Source: Bdellovibrio bacteriovorus
GTDB taxonomy: Bacteria > Bdellovibrionota > Bdellovibrionia > Bdellovibrionales > Bdellovibrionaceae
Assembly: GCF_001592745.1 (NCBI RefSeq)
Contig: NZ_LUKD01000005.1
Coordinates: 186,001-250,000, forward strand
Length of the DNA stretch: 64,000 bases
Direction: 5' to 3'
Both the position numbers and the translations under genes were made by a program. Positions 53,259-61,355 of the stretch are shown piece after piece. Under the pieces are notes generated by a model. The model did not search any database, was not told the origin of the DNA, and was given only the letters and a program-made list of their open reading frames with translations. How positions within the stretch are numbered: the stretch's first letter is position 1; each line of letters opens with the position of its first letter.

Positions 53259-53790
53259 GGTTTTATTAAGCCTTTGGATTGTCTATAACATCTTTACTAT
53301 GTTCGTAATGCCCAACGTAGGTGCCTACTTTGGGCGCGTGACTTCAAAATTTATCACGCCCTACGCAAACACCGTGGGGCTGAACGCCAGCTGGAATTTC
53401 TTTTCCCCAGATCCTGCCCACACAATGTATGTTCGCTATACGATTCGTTACTCTGATGAAGAAGGTAACGATATCAAAGAGCCTATCGATGGTTATTTCC
53501 CGGCCGAAAAAAACAAAGGCATCTCGAGCGCCACAAGAAAACGTGAACTCTATGCCATGCGCTTTATGGTGATTGAACCAAAACGTTTGCGCGTCTTATA
53601 TGGCCCTTGGCTGTGTAAGCAGTACCCTGGGGCCAGCTCTGTCGAGATGGAGCACGTGATTGAAACCGTACCACCTTTAGATCAAGTCGTTTTCAGAAAA
53701 GACGAAACCGTGAAGGATCTTTCTCAAGAGCTGCAGTACGTGCGTGAATACTATTCTTGCACCGGTGGTGCGGATGAGGAGGCTTTATGA
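53245..53790 (+). CDS. Membrane-anchored partner of HTTM protein
   Basis: I choose the ATG at 53245 (MLPFKVLLSLWIVY, 181 aa), preceded by AAGAAGGGG, over the ATG at 53224. One N-terminal membrane segment (~2-22) is followed by a soluble part containing WNFFSPDPAHTMYV and RYTIRYSDEEG, a pattern of small proteins often found next to HTTM genes (DUF5819-like, tentative). It overlaps scpB by 14 bp and the HTTM gene by 4 bp, so the three are tightly coupled. Confidence 0.7.
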   Translation: MLPFKVLLSLWIVYNIFTMFVMPNVGAYFGRVTSKFITPYANTVGLNASWNFFSPDPAHTMYVRYTIRYSDEEGNDIKEPIDGYFPAEKNKGISSATRKRELYAMRFMVIEPKRLRVLYGPWLCKQYPGASSVEMEHVIETVPPLDQVVFRKDETVKDLSQELQYVREYYSCTGGADEEAL

Positions 53791-54704
53791 TTAAAGCATC
53801 TTTTAAAAATCTGTGGCAGAAATGGGATCAGTTCTGGTTTGCTCCGCAAAACCTTTTAGGTCTGGCGTATATGCGCATTCTTCTTTGCGGAACGATGGTG
53901 TATCTGTATGTCGTGCGGTCTTTTAACTTGGGTTATTATGGTGATAATGCATGGATTCCGCGCTCCATGGCTTTAGAGATCATGCCCGATCTGTATCGTC
54001 CTTTGTTCTTATGGGCCTTCTGGCCCGACTCAATGAATATGATCATGCACTCGTTGCTGGTGGTTTTTTTAATCCTTCTGACCCTCGGGATCGGGGGACG
54101 TTGGTTGATGTGGGCAGCTTGGATCATTAATGCGGGTTTTATTCAGCGCAATTATTCAGTGAACTTCGGGGCGGATATTATCGCGGCTCTGTTTTTATTT
54201 TATATGTCCTTCACGCAGTCCTGCGAAAGATTGAGTGTGCTCAATTTGATCCGTAAGAAAAGCACGTTTAAATCTTCAGACACGATCAGCTCAATGATGA
54301 TTCGCATGATGCAGGTGCAGATTGCCGTTCTTTACGCTTACACGGGTTGGGAAAAGCTCAAAGGCGGAAGCTGGTGGGACGGCACAGCCCTGTGGAGTGT
54401 GATGGCGAATCCTCAAATGACGACTTTTGATTTTTCATTCTTAAGAAGTATTCCGTGGGTGATTCCAGTCATTGCTTACTTGACGATTATTTTTGAGATC
54501 TATTTTCCAGCGATGGTGGCTTGGCCGAAGACACGCAATCTGTGGTTGCTCTTAGGTGTGTTCTTCCACGCAGGAATTGGGATTTTTATGGGGTTGGGAC
54601 CTTTTGCAACGACGATGGTGTCGACATACTTCCTTTTCTTGGACCCTCTCATTTTGGAACGCGCGCTGAAAGGACCTAAGCACCTTTTTGCGTCTCAAAA
54701 CTAG
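53787..54704 (+). CDS. HTTM-domain membrane protein
   Basis: A 305-aa polytopic protein with about seven or eight hydrophobic segments and HTTM-family features (related to vitamin K-dependent carboxylase membrane part): LGLAYMRILLCGTMVYLY at the start, YTGWEKLKGGSWWDGTALW in the middle, and FFHAGIGIFMGLGPFATTM near the end. The K and H residues in those loops correspond to the conserved positions. No soluble carboxylase domain is present. Function unknown. Downstream of its small partner with a 4-bp overlap. Confidence 0.8.
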   Translation: MIKASFKNLWQKWDQFWFAPQNLLGLAYMRILLCGTMVYLYVVRSFNLGYYGDNAWIPRSMALEIMPDLYRPLFLWAFWPDSMNMIMHSLLVVFLILLTLGIGGRWLMWAAWIINAGFIQRNYSVNFGADIIAALFLFYMSFTQSCERLSVLNLIRKKSTFKSSDTISSMMIRMMQVQIAVLYAYTGWEKLKGGSWWDGTALWSVMANPQMTTFDFSFLRSIPWVIPVIAYLTIIFEIYFPAMVAWPKTRNLWLLLGVFFHAGIGIFMGLGPFATTMVSTYFLFLDPLILERALKGPKHLFASQN

Positions 54705-54767
54705 ATTTATTTAATTTCCGGTCCAAGTCTTCCGATCTCTCATATATCCTGGATAGGTGGGGGATCT

Positions 54768-55238
54768 ATGAAATCTATAGTTCAGGGAGCAGCTTTATTA
54801 AGCCTTACTTTGCTAGCGGCTTGTTCGCCCATTGAAGGCAATTCCTTGCTTACAGATCAAAAAGACGATCCCTCCACGCATGCGGTCAGCAAAGAGCCTA
54901 AGTCGGAAGAGTTATTCCTTAAAGTCGACAGTCCTCAGATCAGTGCGACCGCCGGTCAAACTAGAGCCGATGTCTCTGGTGAGTGTTATGTTTCTACCTA
55001 TCCGACACACCGTATTTATTTATTAAACGGTGGTTCGCAGATGCCTATCATCGACATCAATACCGGAAGCAACATCGCGAGTTGTAAGAACGGCCGCTTC
55101 AATTTTTCTTTGAATCTGGGAGCTATGGCTTCGGGTCAGTATTCATTGAAGATCATCATCTATGCTTATGATGCTAGCGGAAGCTTGGTCGTGAATGAAG
55201 TTCAAGGCCAATCCACTCTTCGTGTCGTGAAGCCTTAA
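54768..55238 (+). CDS. Small lipoprotein of unknown function
   Basis: A 156-aa protein with a lipobox TLLAACSP (cysteine ~19) after a normal signal peptide, RBS GGGGG upstream. Two cysteines (GECYVS, ASCKNG) frame a beta-sandwich-like region (ISATAGQTRADVSGECYVS...LNGGSQMPIID...GQYSLKIIIYAYDASGSLVV). No family is recognised. Its stop overlaps the stop of the convergent solute-binding gene. Confidence 0.65.
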   Translation: MKSIVQGAALLSLTLLAACSPIEGNSLLTDQKDDPSTHAVSKEPKSEELFLKVDSPQISATAGQTRADVSGECYVSTYPTHRIYLLNGGSQMPIIDINTGSNIASCKNGRFNFSLNLGAMASGQYSLKIIIYAYDASGSLVVNEVQGQSTLRVVKP

Positions 55239-56158
55239 AGAATCAGATTAAATTCATTACGAAGTTTGTTCTTCGCTTCTTGATCCTTGGTCTCAAGGAT
55301 GATTGTGTCTTTCAATCTTAAATCCCGAATAAAGTCAGCACGACGGTTTAATGGAATCGAATTGGCGGTGACCGTTGAAAACGCAGAGTTAAATGGCGTT
55401 CGTAACAGAGTTCGTTCCTGACGCTCAGTAGAGCTTAAAGTTTCTAAGATCTCTAAGACCAATTCTTTATTCGGAGAGTTCACGGGGATCGCGGCCCCCC
55501 AGACTAAAAGAGCACTGACGAAAGAAGTGGTGAGCTCTTTCGATTCTTGAGTCAAAGGTCCTTCCATTGCACCTTCTTCAGGAAGATCCCGATTTAACTG
55601 ATCCAATTGCAAAGTCAGAACTTTCTTTTGCGTCACTTCGTCCAGCAAGCCTTGTTCTTTCCAAAGCTGGAAATGTTTTAGAAGCAGGTCTTCATCAGCT
55701 AAAAGAAGAAGAAAGGATTCGGTCTTGTTTTTTAAAAACTCCGTAAAGCTTTCATGCTTAGAAGTTTGAATGCCGGTCTTCATCCAATAGAACGGCAAAA
55801 AGTGAAAAGCCCCCGTGGATTTGATGGAAAGGAAATCCGAAGCCACGCGGTTTTGTAACTGCTTACGAGTTTGCGCAATATCTAAAAGAAGATCTTGGTG
55901 AGCCAGCGTATTGGCCCAGTAAGAGGGAAGAAAGATAAGATCGACCGCGGGACTTGCTACGGTGTTGGCTAAAATCGCGTCCCAATCTCGAGTAATAGTG
56001 ACTGAAAATTTCACATTGAGTTCGTCTTCAAGTTCTTTTCTGATTTCTAAAGGAAAGAAAACTTCGTCTGTGGTGAAAACTTGAATTTTTGTGGGACTGA
56101 TAAAGTAAGATCTAGAAAGACCTTGGGGTAGAACTCCGTGAAGAAATCCTACCCCCAT
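55235..56158 (-). CDS. Periplasmic solute-binding protein, PotD-like
   Basis: A 307-aa protein with features of type II solute-binding proteins: IQVFTTDEVFFPLEIRKELEDELNVKFSVTI, DLIFLPSYWANTL, and SALLVWGAAIPVNSPNK. The ATG at 56158 leaves a poor signal peptide. The same frame extends upstream to an ATT at 56200, giving MKNAILWTLFFLICMGVGF, a good signal peptide, if ATT initiates. It follows nrdB on the minus strand across about 90 nt with two small GC-rich hairpins. No transporter genes adjoin it. Ligand unknown. Confidence 0.65.
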   Translation of the reverse strand: MGVGFLHGVLPQGLSRSYFISPTKIQVFTTDEVFFPLEIRKELEDELNVKFSVTITRDWDAILANTVASPAVDLIFLPSYWANTLAHQDLLLDIAQTRKQLQNRVASDFLSIKSTGAFHFLPFYWMKTGIQTSKHESFTEFLKNKTESFLLLLADEDLLLKHFQLWKEQGLLDEVTQKKVLTLQLDQLNRDLPEEGAMEGPLTQESKELTTSFVSALLVWGAAIPVNSPNKELVLEILETLSSTERQERTLLRTPFNSAFSTVTANSIPLNRRADFIRDLRLKDTIILETKDQEAKNKLRNEFNLIL

Positions 56159-56216
56159 ACAGATAAGAAAAAATAAGGTCCAAAGAATCGCGTTTTTAAT
56201 ATGAAGTCCAGCTTCC

Positions 56217-56247
56217 GCGCCAGTCGGCGCTGCAGCCTCCTAGGCTG
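56217..56247 (-). repeat. Two GC-rich hairpins between nrdB and SBP gene
   Basis: GCGCC-AGTC-GGCGC (56217-56230) and CAGCCT-CCT-AGGCTG (56233-56247) follow each other directly. They may be RNA processing or stabilising elements within the nrdAB transcript. Confidence 0.4.
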
Positions 56248-56251
56248 TCGC

Positions 56252-57250
56252 CTAGAAAGCCTCGTCGAAAGCAACCGCACCGCTAACACCCACTTGGTAA
56301 GCAGACACACGGCGTTCGAAGAAGTTTGCAAGCTCTTGCATGTCTTGAAGCTCCATGAACGAGAACGGATTTTTCACGTTGTAACGTGGAGCAATGTTCA
56401 AGCTTTCAAGGCGTTGATCGGCACAATACTCAAGGTATTGGCGCATGTCTTTTGCAGAAAGACCTGCAACACCCAGGTGAAGAACGTCATTAGCGAAGTC
56501 CATCTCACACTCGATAGCATCTTCAAGCATTTGCACAACCATGTCTTCCATTTGTGAATTGAAAAGATCTGGCTCTTCTTTACGAGCTGTTTTGATCACT
56601 TCGATCGCAAAAGCCATGTGCATAGATTCGTCACGGAACACCCAGTTTGTACCAGATGCTAGACCCGCAAGAAGACCTTTTGAACGCAAGAAGTAAACAT
56701 AAGCAAAAGCTGCATAGAAGAACAAACCTTCCACGCAAGTCGCAAAGCAGATCAAGTTCATCAAGAAACGACGACGATCTTCTTTGGTTTTTAGCTCGTT
56801 CAACTCGTTGATAGAATCAATCCATTTAAAGCAGAAATCGGCTTTCTTCTTGATAGAAGGAATGTTTTCAATCGCCGAGAAAGCTTCCGCGCGCTCGTCT
56901 GGATTTGGGATGTAAGTGTCCAACAACGTCAGATAGAACTGAACGTGCAAAGCTTCTTCATAAAGCTGGCGAGACAAGTACATACGGCCCTCGGGAGAGT
57001 TCACGTGTTTGTACAAGTTCAATACCAGGTTGTTACCAACGATAGAGTCACCTGTAGCAAAGAAAGCAACCAAGCGAGAGATCAAATGTCTTTCCGCTGG
57101 AGTCAATTTTGTGTGCAAGTCCACAAGGTCTGTAGAGAAATCAACTTCATCCACAGTCCAAGTGTTTTTGATCCCGTTTTTGTACATTTCGTACATAACA
57201 GGGTATTTCATAGGGCGTAATGTAAGGTTAAAACCTGGATCTAAAATCAT
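56252..57250 (-). CDS. nrdB: Ribonucleotide reductase beta subunit
   Basis: A 332-aa class I radical-generating subunit. I start at the ATG at 57250 (MILDPGFNLTLRP), with GGAGA 8 nt upstream; the longer frame to 57331 overlaps a hairpin-rich gap. Diiron ligands lie in TWTVDEVDF, EEALHVQFY (E, H and, four further, the radical Tyr), VEGLFFYAAF and RDESMHMAF. The tyrosine in EALHVQFY argues for a normal tyrosyl radical. The C-terminal VAFDEAF tail is expected to dock on NrdA. Located 135 nt after nrdA. Confidence 0.95.
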   Translation of the reverse strand: MILDPGFNLTLRPMKYPVMYEMYKNGIKNTWTVDEVDFSTDLVDLHTKLTPAERHLISRLVAFFATGDSIVGNNLVLNLYKHVNSPEGRMYLSRQLYEEALHVQFYLTLLDTYIPNPDERAEAFSAIENIPSIKKKADFCFKWIDSINELNELKTKEDRRRFLMNLICFATCVEGLFFYAAFAYVYFLRSKGLLAGLASGTNWVFRDESMHMAFAIEVIKTARKEEPDLFNSQMEDMVVQMLEDAIECEMDFANDVLHLGVAGLSAKDMRQYLEYCADQRLESLNIAPRYNVKNPFSFMELQDMQELANFFERRVSAYQVGVSGAVAFDEAF

Positions 57251-57385
57251 AAAAACGTTCTCCGATGTATTTACGTTCCCTCGTCCGGAGGGAGCAATTT
57301 CGGTTCTAACGAACCAGTCCAGTCGCAGCACCGAGGTGCCGCGACATCCTCCGCATCCGCGGACTCTCAGCGGCTACCGCCGCGT
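57251..57385 (-). repeat. Hairpin-rich nrdA-nrdB spacer
   Basis: Four short perfect dyads in a row: GGTTC-TAAC-GAACC, GCACC-GA-GGTGC, TCCGC-ATCC-GCGGA, and a GCGG...CCGC element. It is GC-richer than the flanking genes and contains no gene. Possibly an mRNA processing or stability element setting the nrdA:nrdB ratio. Confidence 0.45.
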
Positions 57386-59806
57386 CTACTGACAAGCTTC
57401 ACAAGCTTCTGGGTTTTCCAGAGAGCAAGCGATCACTTCAGCGTCTGTGTAAGTCTTTTTTGGAGCCGCTTCAGCAGCTGGTGCTGGAGCCGCGTCCATC
57501 GTGTTGGCAGCTTCAGAAGTCATGCTTAAACCATTACCTGAAGTTCTGACTGTCGTTTTCGCAATCTTAGTTGCTGGACGAGAGCGAAGGTAATAAGTCG
57601 TTTTCACGCCTCTTTTCCATGCATACATGTACATAGAAGAAACTTTACCGATTGTTGGACTTTCCATGAACAAGTTCAAAGATTGAGCTTGGTCGATGTA
57701 AGCGCCACGATCAGCCGCCATGTCGATCAAAGACTTCATCGGGATTTCCCATACAGTGCGGTACAACTCTTTCAATTGCTGAGGGATTGCCGCCACGTCT
57801 TGGATAGAACCATCTTGAAGTTTGATTTCATTGCGAAGGTCTTCGTTCCACAAGCCCATAGTTTTCAAATCAGTAACTAGGTACTTGTTGATTTGCATGA
57901 ACTCACCGGAAAGTGTTTCACGCTTAAACAAGTTAGAAACTTGTGGTTCGATCGCTTCGTAGCAACCCACGATAGAGGCAATTGTCGCTGTTGGCGCAAT
58001 CGCGATCATCAAAGAGTTTCTCAAGCCGTGCTTTTTGATCTTTTCTTTCAATTTCTCAAAACGCTCTGGTTGAGACGGAGTCACACCCCAAAGGTCGTAT
58101 TGCAACAAACCTTTAGCAGCTTTTGTTTGCTCATAAGCACCGTGAGGGCCGAATTGTTCTGCAAGTTCACAAGAAGTTACTAGCGCATTGTAGTAGATTT
58201 CTTCTTGGATTTTTGCTGATAAGTCACGAGCCGCAGCCGAGTCAAAAGGAAGCTTCAATTGGAAGAAAGCATCCTGAAGACCCATCACACCCAAACCTAC
58301 TGGACGCCATTTGTGGTTGGAGTCTTGAGCTGTTTGGATAGGGTAGAAGTTGATATCAACAACGCGGTCCAAGTATTTCACAGCTGTGCGAACAGATTTC
58401 GCCAGTTTTTCGAAATTGAATTGACCGTTTTCAACGTGGCGACCCAAGTTGACAGAACCCAAGTTACAAACCGCAGTTTCAGAGTTGGAAGTCACTTCCA
58501 AGATCTCTGTGCAAAGATTTGAAAGATGGATCACGTTACCAGCCTCACCCGTTTGGTTGGCTTTCAAGTTCGCCGCATCTTTAAACGTCATCCAACCGTT
58601 ACCAGTTTGCGCCAACGTTTTCATCATACGAGAGTACAAATCACGTGCTTTGATTTGTTTTACGTACATTTTCTTAGCTTCGGCTTCCGCATAAGCGGCT
58701 TCAAACTCAGGACCGTAAGTGTCTACGAAATGAGGCACGACGCGTGGATCGAACAAAGACCACATTTGGTCTGCTTCAACGCGCTTCATGAACAAATCTG
58801 GAACCCAGTTTGCCAAGTTCAAGTTGTGAGTACGCTTTGCTTCATCACCGGTGTTGTCACGAAGTTCAAGGAACTCTTCGATGTCCGCATGCCATGTCTC
58901 TAGGTACACGCAAGCCGCGCCTTTACGCTTACCACCTTGGTTTACCGCCGCAACGGAAGAATCCATTGTTTTCAACCAAGGAATGATACCGTTAGAGTGG
59001 CCGTTTGTTCCTTTGATCAAAGAACCACGAGAACGAACGCGAGAGTAAGCCACACCGATACCGCCGGCAAATTTAGACAACAAAGCGATGTCTGAATATT
59101 TGTCGTAGATAGCTTTAAGATCGTCCGCTGGAGAGTCCAAAAGATAGCAAGAAGACATCTGAGGACGAGTTGTTCCAGAGTTGAACAATGTTGGCGTTGA
59201 AGCCATGTAGTCGTGAGAAGAGATCAAACGATAGAACTCGATAGCCTCTTCAACTGATTGAGCCAAGCCACAAGCCACGCGCATAAAGAAGTATTGAGGA
59301 GTCTCGAACACTTGGCGAGAAGTTGGATTTTTCAATAGATAACGATCGTAAACAGTTCTTAGACCGAAGTATTCAAAACGGTCTGTGCGGTACGGTTCGA
59401 TCGCTGCGCAAAGAGCGGCTTTATTAGCTTCCACGAATTTATAAGTCGCCTCAGACAACAGACCTACAGAGTGACCAAAAGCCACAGAGTCTGCAAAAGA
59501 TTGGATTTTTTGAGAGCGAACTTCTTCGTCGATATAGATAGAAAGAAGACGAGCAGCCAAACGAGAATACTCAGGCTCTTCACCGATCAATAGGGAAGCT
59601 GTCTGAATACAAAGATTGTCGAGTTCGTTTGTTGTTGCGCCATCATAAAGACCACTGATTGCTTTCGTAGCAACACGTAGTGGGTCCACTTGAGTCAGGC
59701 CCTGGCAGTTGCGAGTCACGCGTTCAACGATCTTCGTAACGTCGACCGGCTCCAGCGTGCCATCTCTTTTTTTAACTCTCATGATGTGAGCTGTTGTTTC
59801 CAACAT
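57386..59806 (-). CDS. nrdA: Ribonucleotide reductase alpha subunit
   Basis: The 806-aa catalytic subunit of class I RNR. An ATP-cone (~10-95, MRVKKRDGTLEPVDVTKIVERV) is followed by the 10-stranded barrel with SSCYLLDS (first active cysteine), SNLCTE (N-C-E catalytic triad), AVCNLGSVNLG (second cysteine), TTYYLRSRP (tyrosine pair for radical transfer) and a C-terminal redox tail CSLENPEACEACQ. Alanine/proline-rich stretch near ~760-785 links the tail. Followed by nrdB after a hairpin-rich spacer and preceded by a long regulatory gap. Confidence 0.96.
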   Translation of the reverse strand: MLETTAHIMRVKKRDGTLEPVDVTKIVERVTRNCQGLTQVDPLRVATKAISGLYDGATTNELDNLCIQTASLLIGEEPEYSRLAARLLSIYIDEEVRSQKIQSFADSVAFGHSVGLLSEATYKFVEANKAALCAAIEPYRTDRFEYFGLRTVYDRYLLKNPTSRQVFETPQYFFMRVACGLAQSVEEAIEFYRLISSHDYMASTPTLFNSGTTRPQMSSCYLLDSPADDLKAIYDKYSDIALLSKFAGGIGVAYSRVRSRGSLIKGTNGHSNGIIPWLKTMDSSVAAVNQGGKRKGAACVYLETWHADIEEFLELRDNTGDEAKRTHNLNLANWVPDLFMKRVEADQMWSLFDPRVVPHFVDTYGPEFEAAYAEAEAKKMYVKQIKARDLYSRMMKTLAQTGNGWMTFKDAANLKANQTGEAGNVIHLSNLCTEILEVTSNSETAVCNLGSVNLGRHVENGQFNFEKLAKSVRTAVKYLDRVVDINFYPIQTAQDSNHKWRPVGLGVMGLQDAFFQLKLPFDSAAARDLSAKIQEEIYYNALVTSCELAEQFGPHGAYEQTKAAKGLLQYDLWGVTPSQPERFEKLKEKIKKHGLRNSLMIAIAPTATIASIVGCYEAIEPQVSNLFKRETLSGEFMQINKYLVTDLKTMGLWNEDLRNEIKLQDGSIQDVAAIPQQLKELYRTVWEIPMKSLIDMAADRGAYIDQAQSLNLFMESPTIGKVSSMYMYAWKRGVKTTYYLRSRPATKIAKTTVRTSGNGLSMTSEAANTMDAAPAPAAEAAPKKTYTDAEVIACSLENPEACEACQ

Positions 59807-60313
59807 GGTGTATCCCCTCTGCCCCGTTCCATTTGGGCAAAAAAATCCCCGACCGATTTTTCACCCCTCGTAAAAAATCAGCTCGTGGCTCAATATATAA
59901 ATGTGTGTTATTTTAGAGACTGAATCGCTAATCCTTAGCTGTTGGTCCAGAGTTGTTACTCGTCAACCTCCCTTAAGTGGCCGTCAGTTCTTCTTTCGGC
60001 TTACCCCTATATCTAGGGGTCTCTTTCAGGTGCCTCATCAATAAGGCGGGTATCGATCTCAATTCCAACTGTGTAATTCTTTCTTCGAAGTTGCAAGAAT
60101 ATTTTTTGGGATAACGCCAACTTTTTTGTGACGTTGCTCATCAATTAAGCAGATTCGGTGAAGCGCTTGACATAAAACTGCTGCAAACAAAATTAGCAAG
60201 AGCTGATGATTTTACCTCGTAAAACCAAGGTCTAGTTAGAAAAGTCTGTTTTTAGCTGTTTTAAACGGGAATTTCCCTGTACTGATCTTACACGATCTTA
60301 AATTGTACAGAAA
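59807..60313 (-). promoter_or_regulatory. Long structured leader/promoter region of nrdA
   Basis: About 507 nt with no gene. Noted elements: a TTACN3GTAA site inside TTTTACCTCGTAAAA (60210-60224); ACCCCTA-TATC-TAGGGGT hairpin (60003-60020); and near the gene a segment at 59855-59864 (GATTTTTCAC) that can pair either with 59870-59879 or with AAAAATC at 59841-59847, i.e. two mutually exclusive stems. No canonical NrdR box pair or cobalamin riboswitch was found by eye. Confidence 0.45.
60210..60224. promoter_or_regulatory. LexA-box-like palindrome
   Basis: TTTTAC-CTC-GTAAAA is a perfect dyad containing TTAC-N3-GTAA, the LexA-binding motif reported for B. bacteriovorus (recalled from the literature). 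It is about 400 nt upstream of nrdA. Confidence 0.45.
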
Positions 60314-61321
60314 CTAAGCATGAGTTGTAGCAAGCGGGACGGATTTTCTTTGCAAAACGGACTGCAAATCCAAATCACCCGGAGTTTCTGCGGTGAATTT
60401 TTGTGATTGATAGGACTTTCTCGCACGTAAATAGTCGATGATGTACTGGTGCGTACCCATTTTATCCTTCGTCCATTCCGGCGCCACAAGCTCATCCCAG
60501 CGCGAAGAGTACGCTGCCAGTCGGTGCATCGCAAAGCGCGGTGAAAGATGCTGCAAGAAAAGTTCAACCCGGTGAGCGTAGGTGTCGCGATCAATCGGAG
60601 TGAATTCTCCGGCGTGGTACATGCCCTCTAAAGGCGTATTTTTAAGAACGTGCAAGTTGTGAAGCTTCACATTGGTGATAGGGAGTGTGTTCACGATCTC
60701 AGCGGTCTTCACGATGTGATCATCTGTCTCTTCGGGGTTTCCAAAGATCAGATGAATTCCCAAATCGACTTTTGTGTTCTCAGCAATTTTGTGAACGGCT
60801 TCTAAGGAGGCCTCGGCCGTATGTCCACGTCGCATGAACTCCAGTTGATCGTTGAAGAAGCTTTGTACTCCCAATTCAACCGCGACGAAGGATTTTTCGT
60901 GATACTCTTGCCACATATCTAAGACTGCTTTTGAAAGACAGTCCGGGCGTGTTCCCAGTGTGAAACCTTTCACCCAAGGATATGAAAGAGCCACATCAAA
61001 GTTGTGACGAAGAGCTGAGACTTTCGTGAATGTATTTGTATAGGCTTGGAAATAAATCAAAAACGCTTTGGCGTTGTAACGAGCGCCGATTTTTGATTGA
61101 TAAGTTTCAATCTGATTTCGCAGCTCCATGGAAAGGCTTTCGGCATTGGCAGCAGATCCCCAGACATCACAAAAAACGCAGGTTTGCATGCCCTTTAAGC
61201 CGCGACGGTTGGGGCAATCATCTACAACAGAGACCGGCACCTTATAAACCTTTTCTCCAAAGAGCTTATTGTAGTGCTCACTGATTGTATGATAGGGAAG
61301 TCCTAACCAGCCTTTTTCCAT
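60314..61321 (-). CDS. TIGR01212-family radical SAM protein (YhcC-like)
   Basis: A 335-aa enzyme of the YhcC type. The cluster cysteines are in DDCPNRRG...QTCVFC (C-x11-C-x2-C, the TIGR01212 variant of CxxxCxxC), followed by FLIYFQAYTNT, GTRPDCLSK, and ELGVQSFFNDQLEFMRRGHTAE. Substrate unknown. Divergent from the MnmC-like gene with only 34 nt between start codons, in which lies the palindrome CTTGTACAAG. Cytoplasmic. Confidence 0.92.
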   Translation of the reverse strand: MEKGWLGLPYHTISEHYNKLFGEKVYKVPVSVVDDCPNRRGLKGMQTCVFCDVWGSAANAESLSMELRNQIETYQSKIGARYNAKAFLIYFQAYTNTFTKVSALRHNFDVALSYPWVKGFTLGTRPDCLSKAVLDMWQEYHEKSFVAVELGVQSFFNDQLEFMRRGHTAEASLEAVHKIAENTKVDLGIHLIFGNPEETDDHIVKTAEIVNTLPITNVKLHNLHVLKNTPLEGMYHAGEFTPIDRDTYAHRVELFLQHLSPRFAMHRLAAYSSRWDELVAPEWTKDKMGTHQYIIDYLRARKSYQSQKFTAETPGDLDLQSVLQRKSVPLATTHA

Positions 61322-61326
61322 AGGTT

Positions 61327-61336
61327 CTTGTACAAG
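61327..61336. promoter_or_regulatory. 10-bp palindrome in 34-nt divergent gap
   Basis: CTTGTACAAG sits between the divergent start codons of the radical SAM and MnmC-like genes. It could be a shared operator; ten perfect bases alone could also be chance. Confidence 0.3.
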
Positions 61337-61355
61337 TTTCTACTGCGGGAAGTCA

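Noticed and set aside
59880-59912. NrdR-box candidate (ACACATTTATATATTG on the minus strand).
   Set aside because: Only half matches the ACACNATATATNGTGT consensus and no second box at the usual spacing was found.
59960-60060. Hammerhead-ribozyme-like core on the minus strand: TTGATGA, GGC...GCC stem, then GAAA, with a CCTTA/TAAGG outer stem.
   Set aside because: The catalytic C3 is a T, there is no proper N-U-H cleavage triplet before TAAGG (it reads ACT), and no hairpin for stem III follows GAAA. I treat it as a coincidence within a structured leader.
59807-60313. Cobalamin, lysine or other known riboswitch before nrdA.
   Set aside because: None of the conserved boxes I know (e.g. B12 box) is present.
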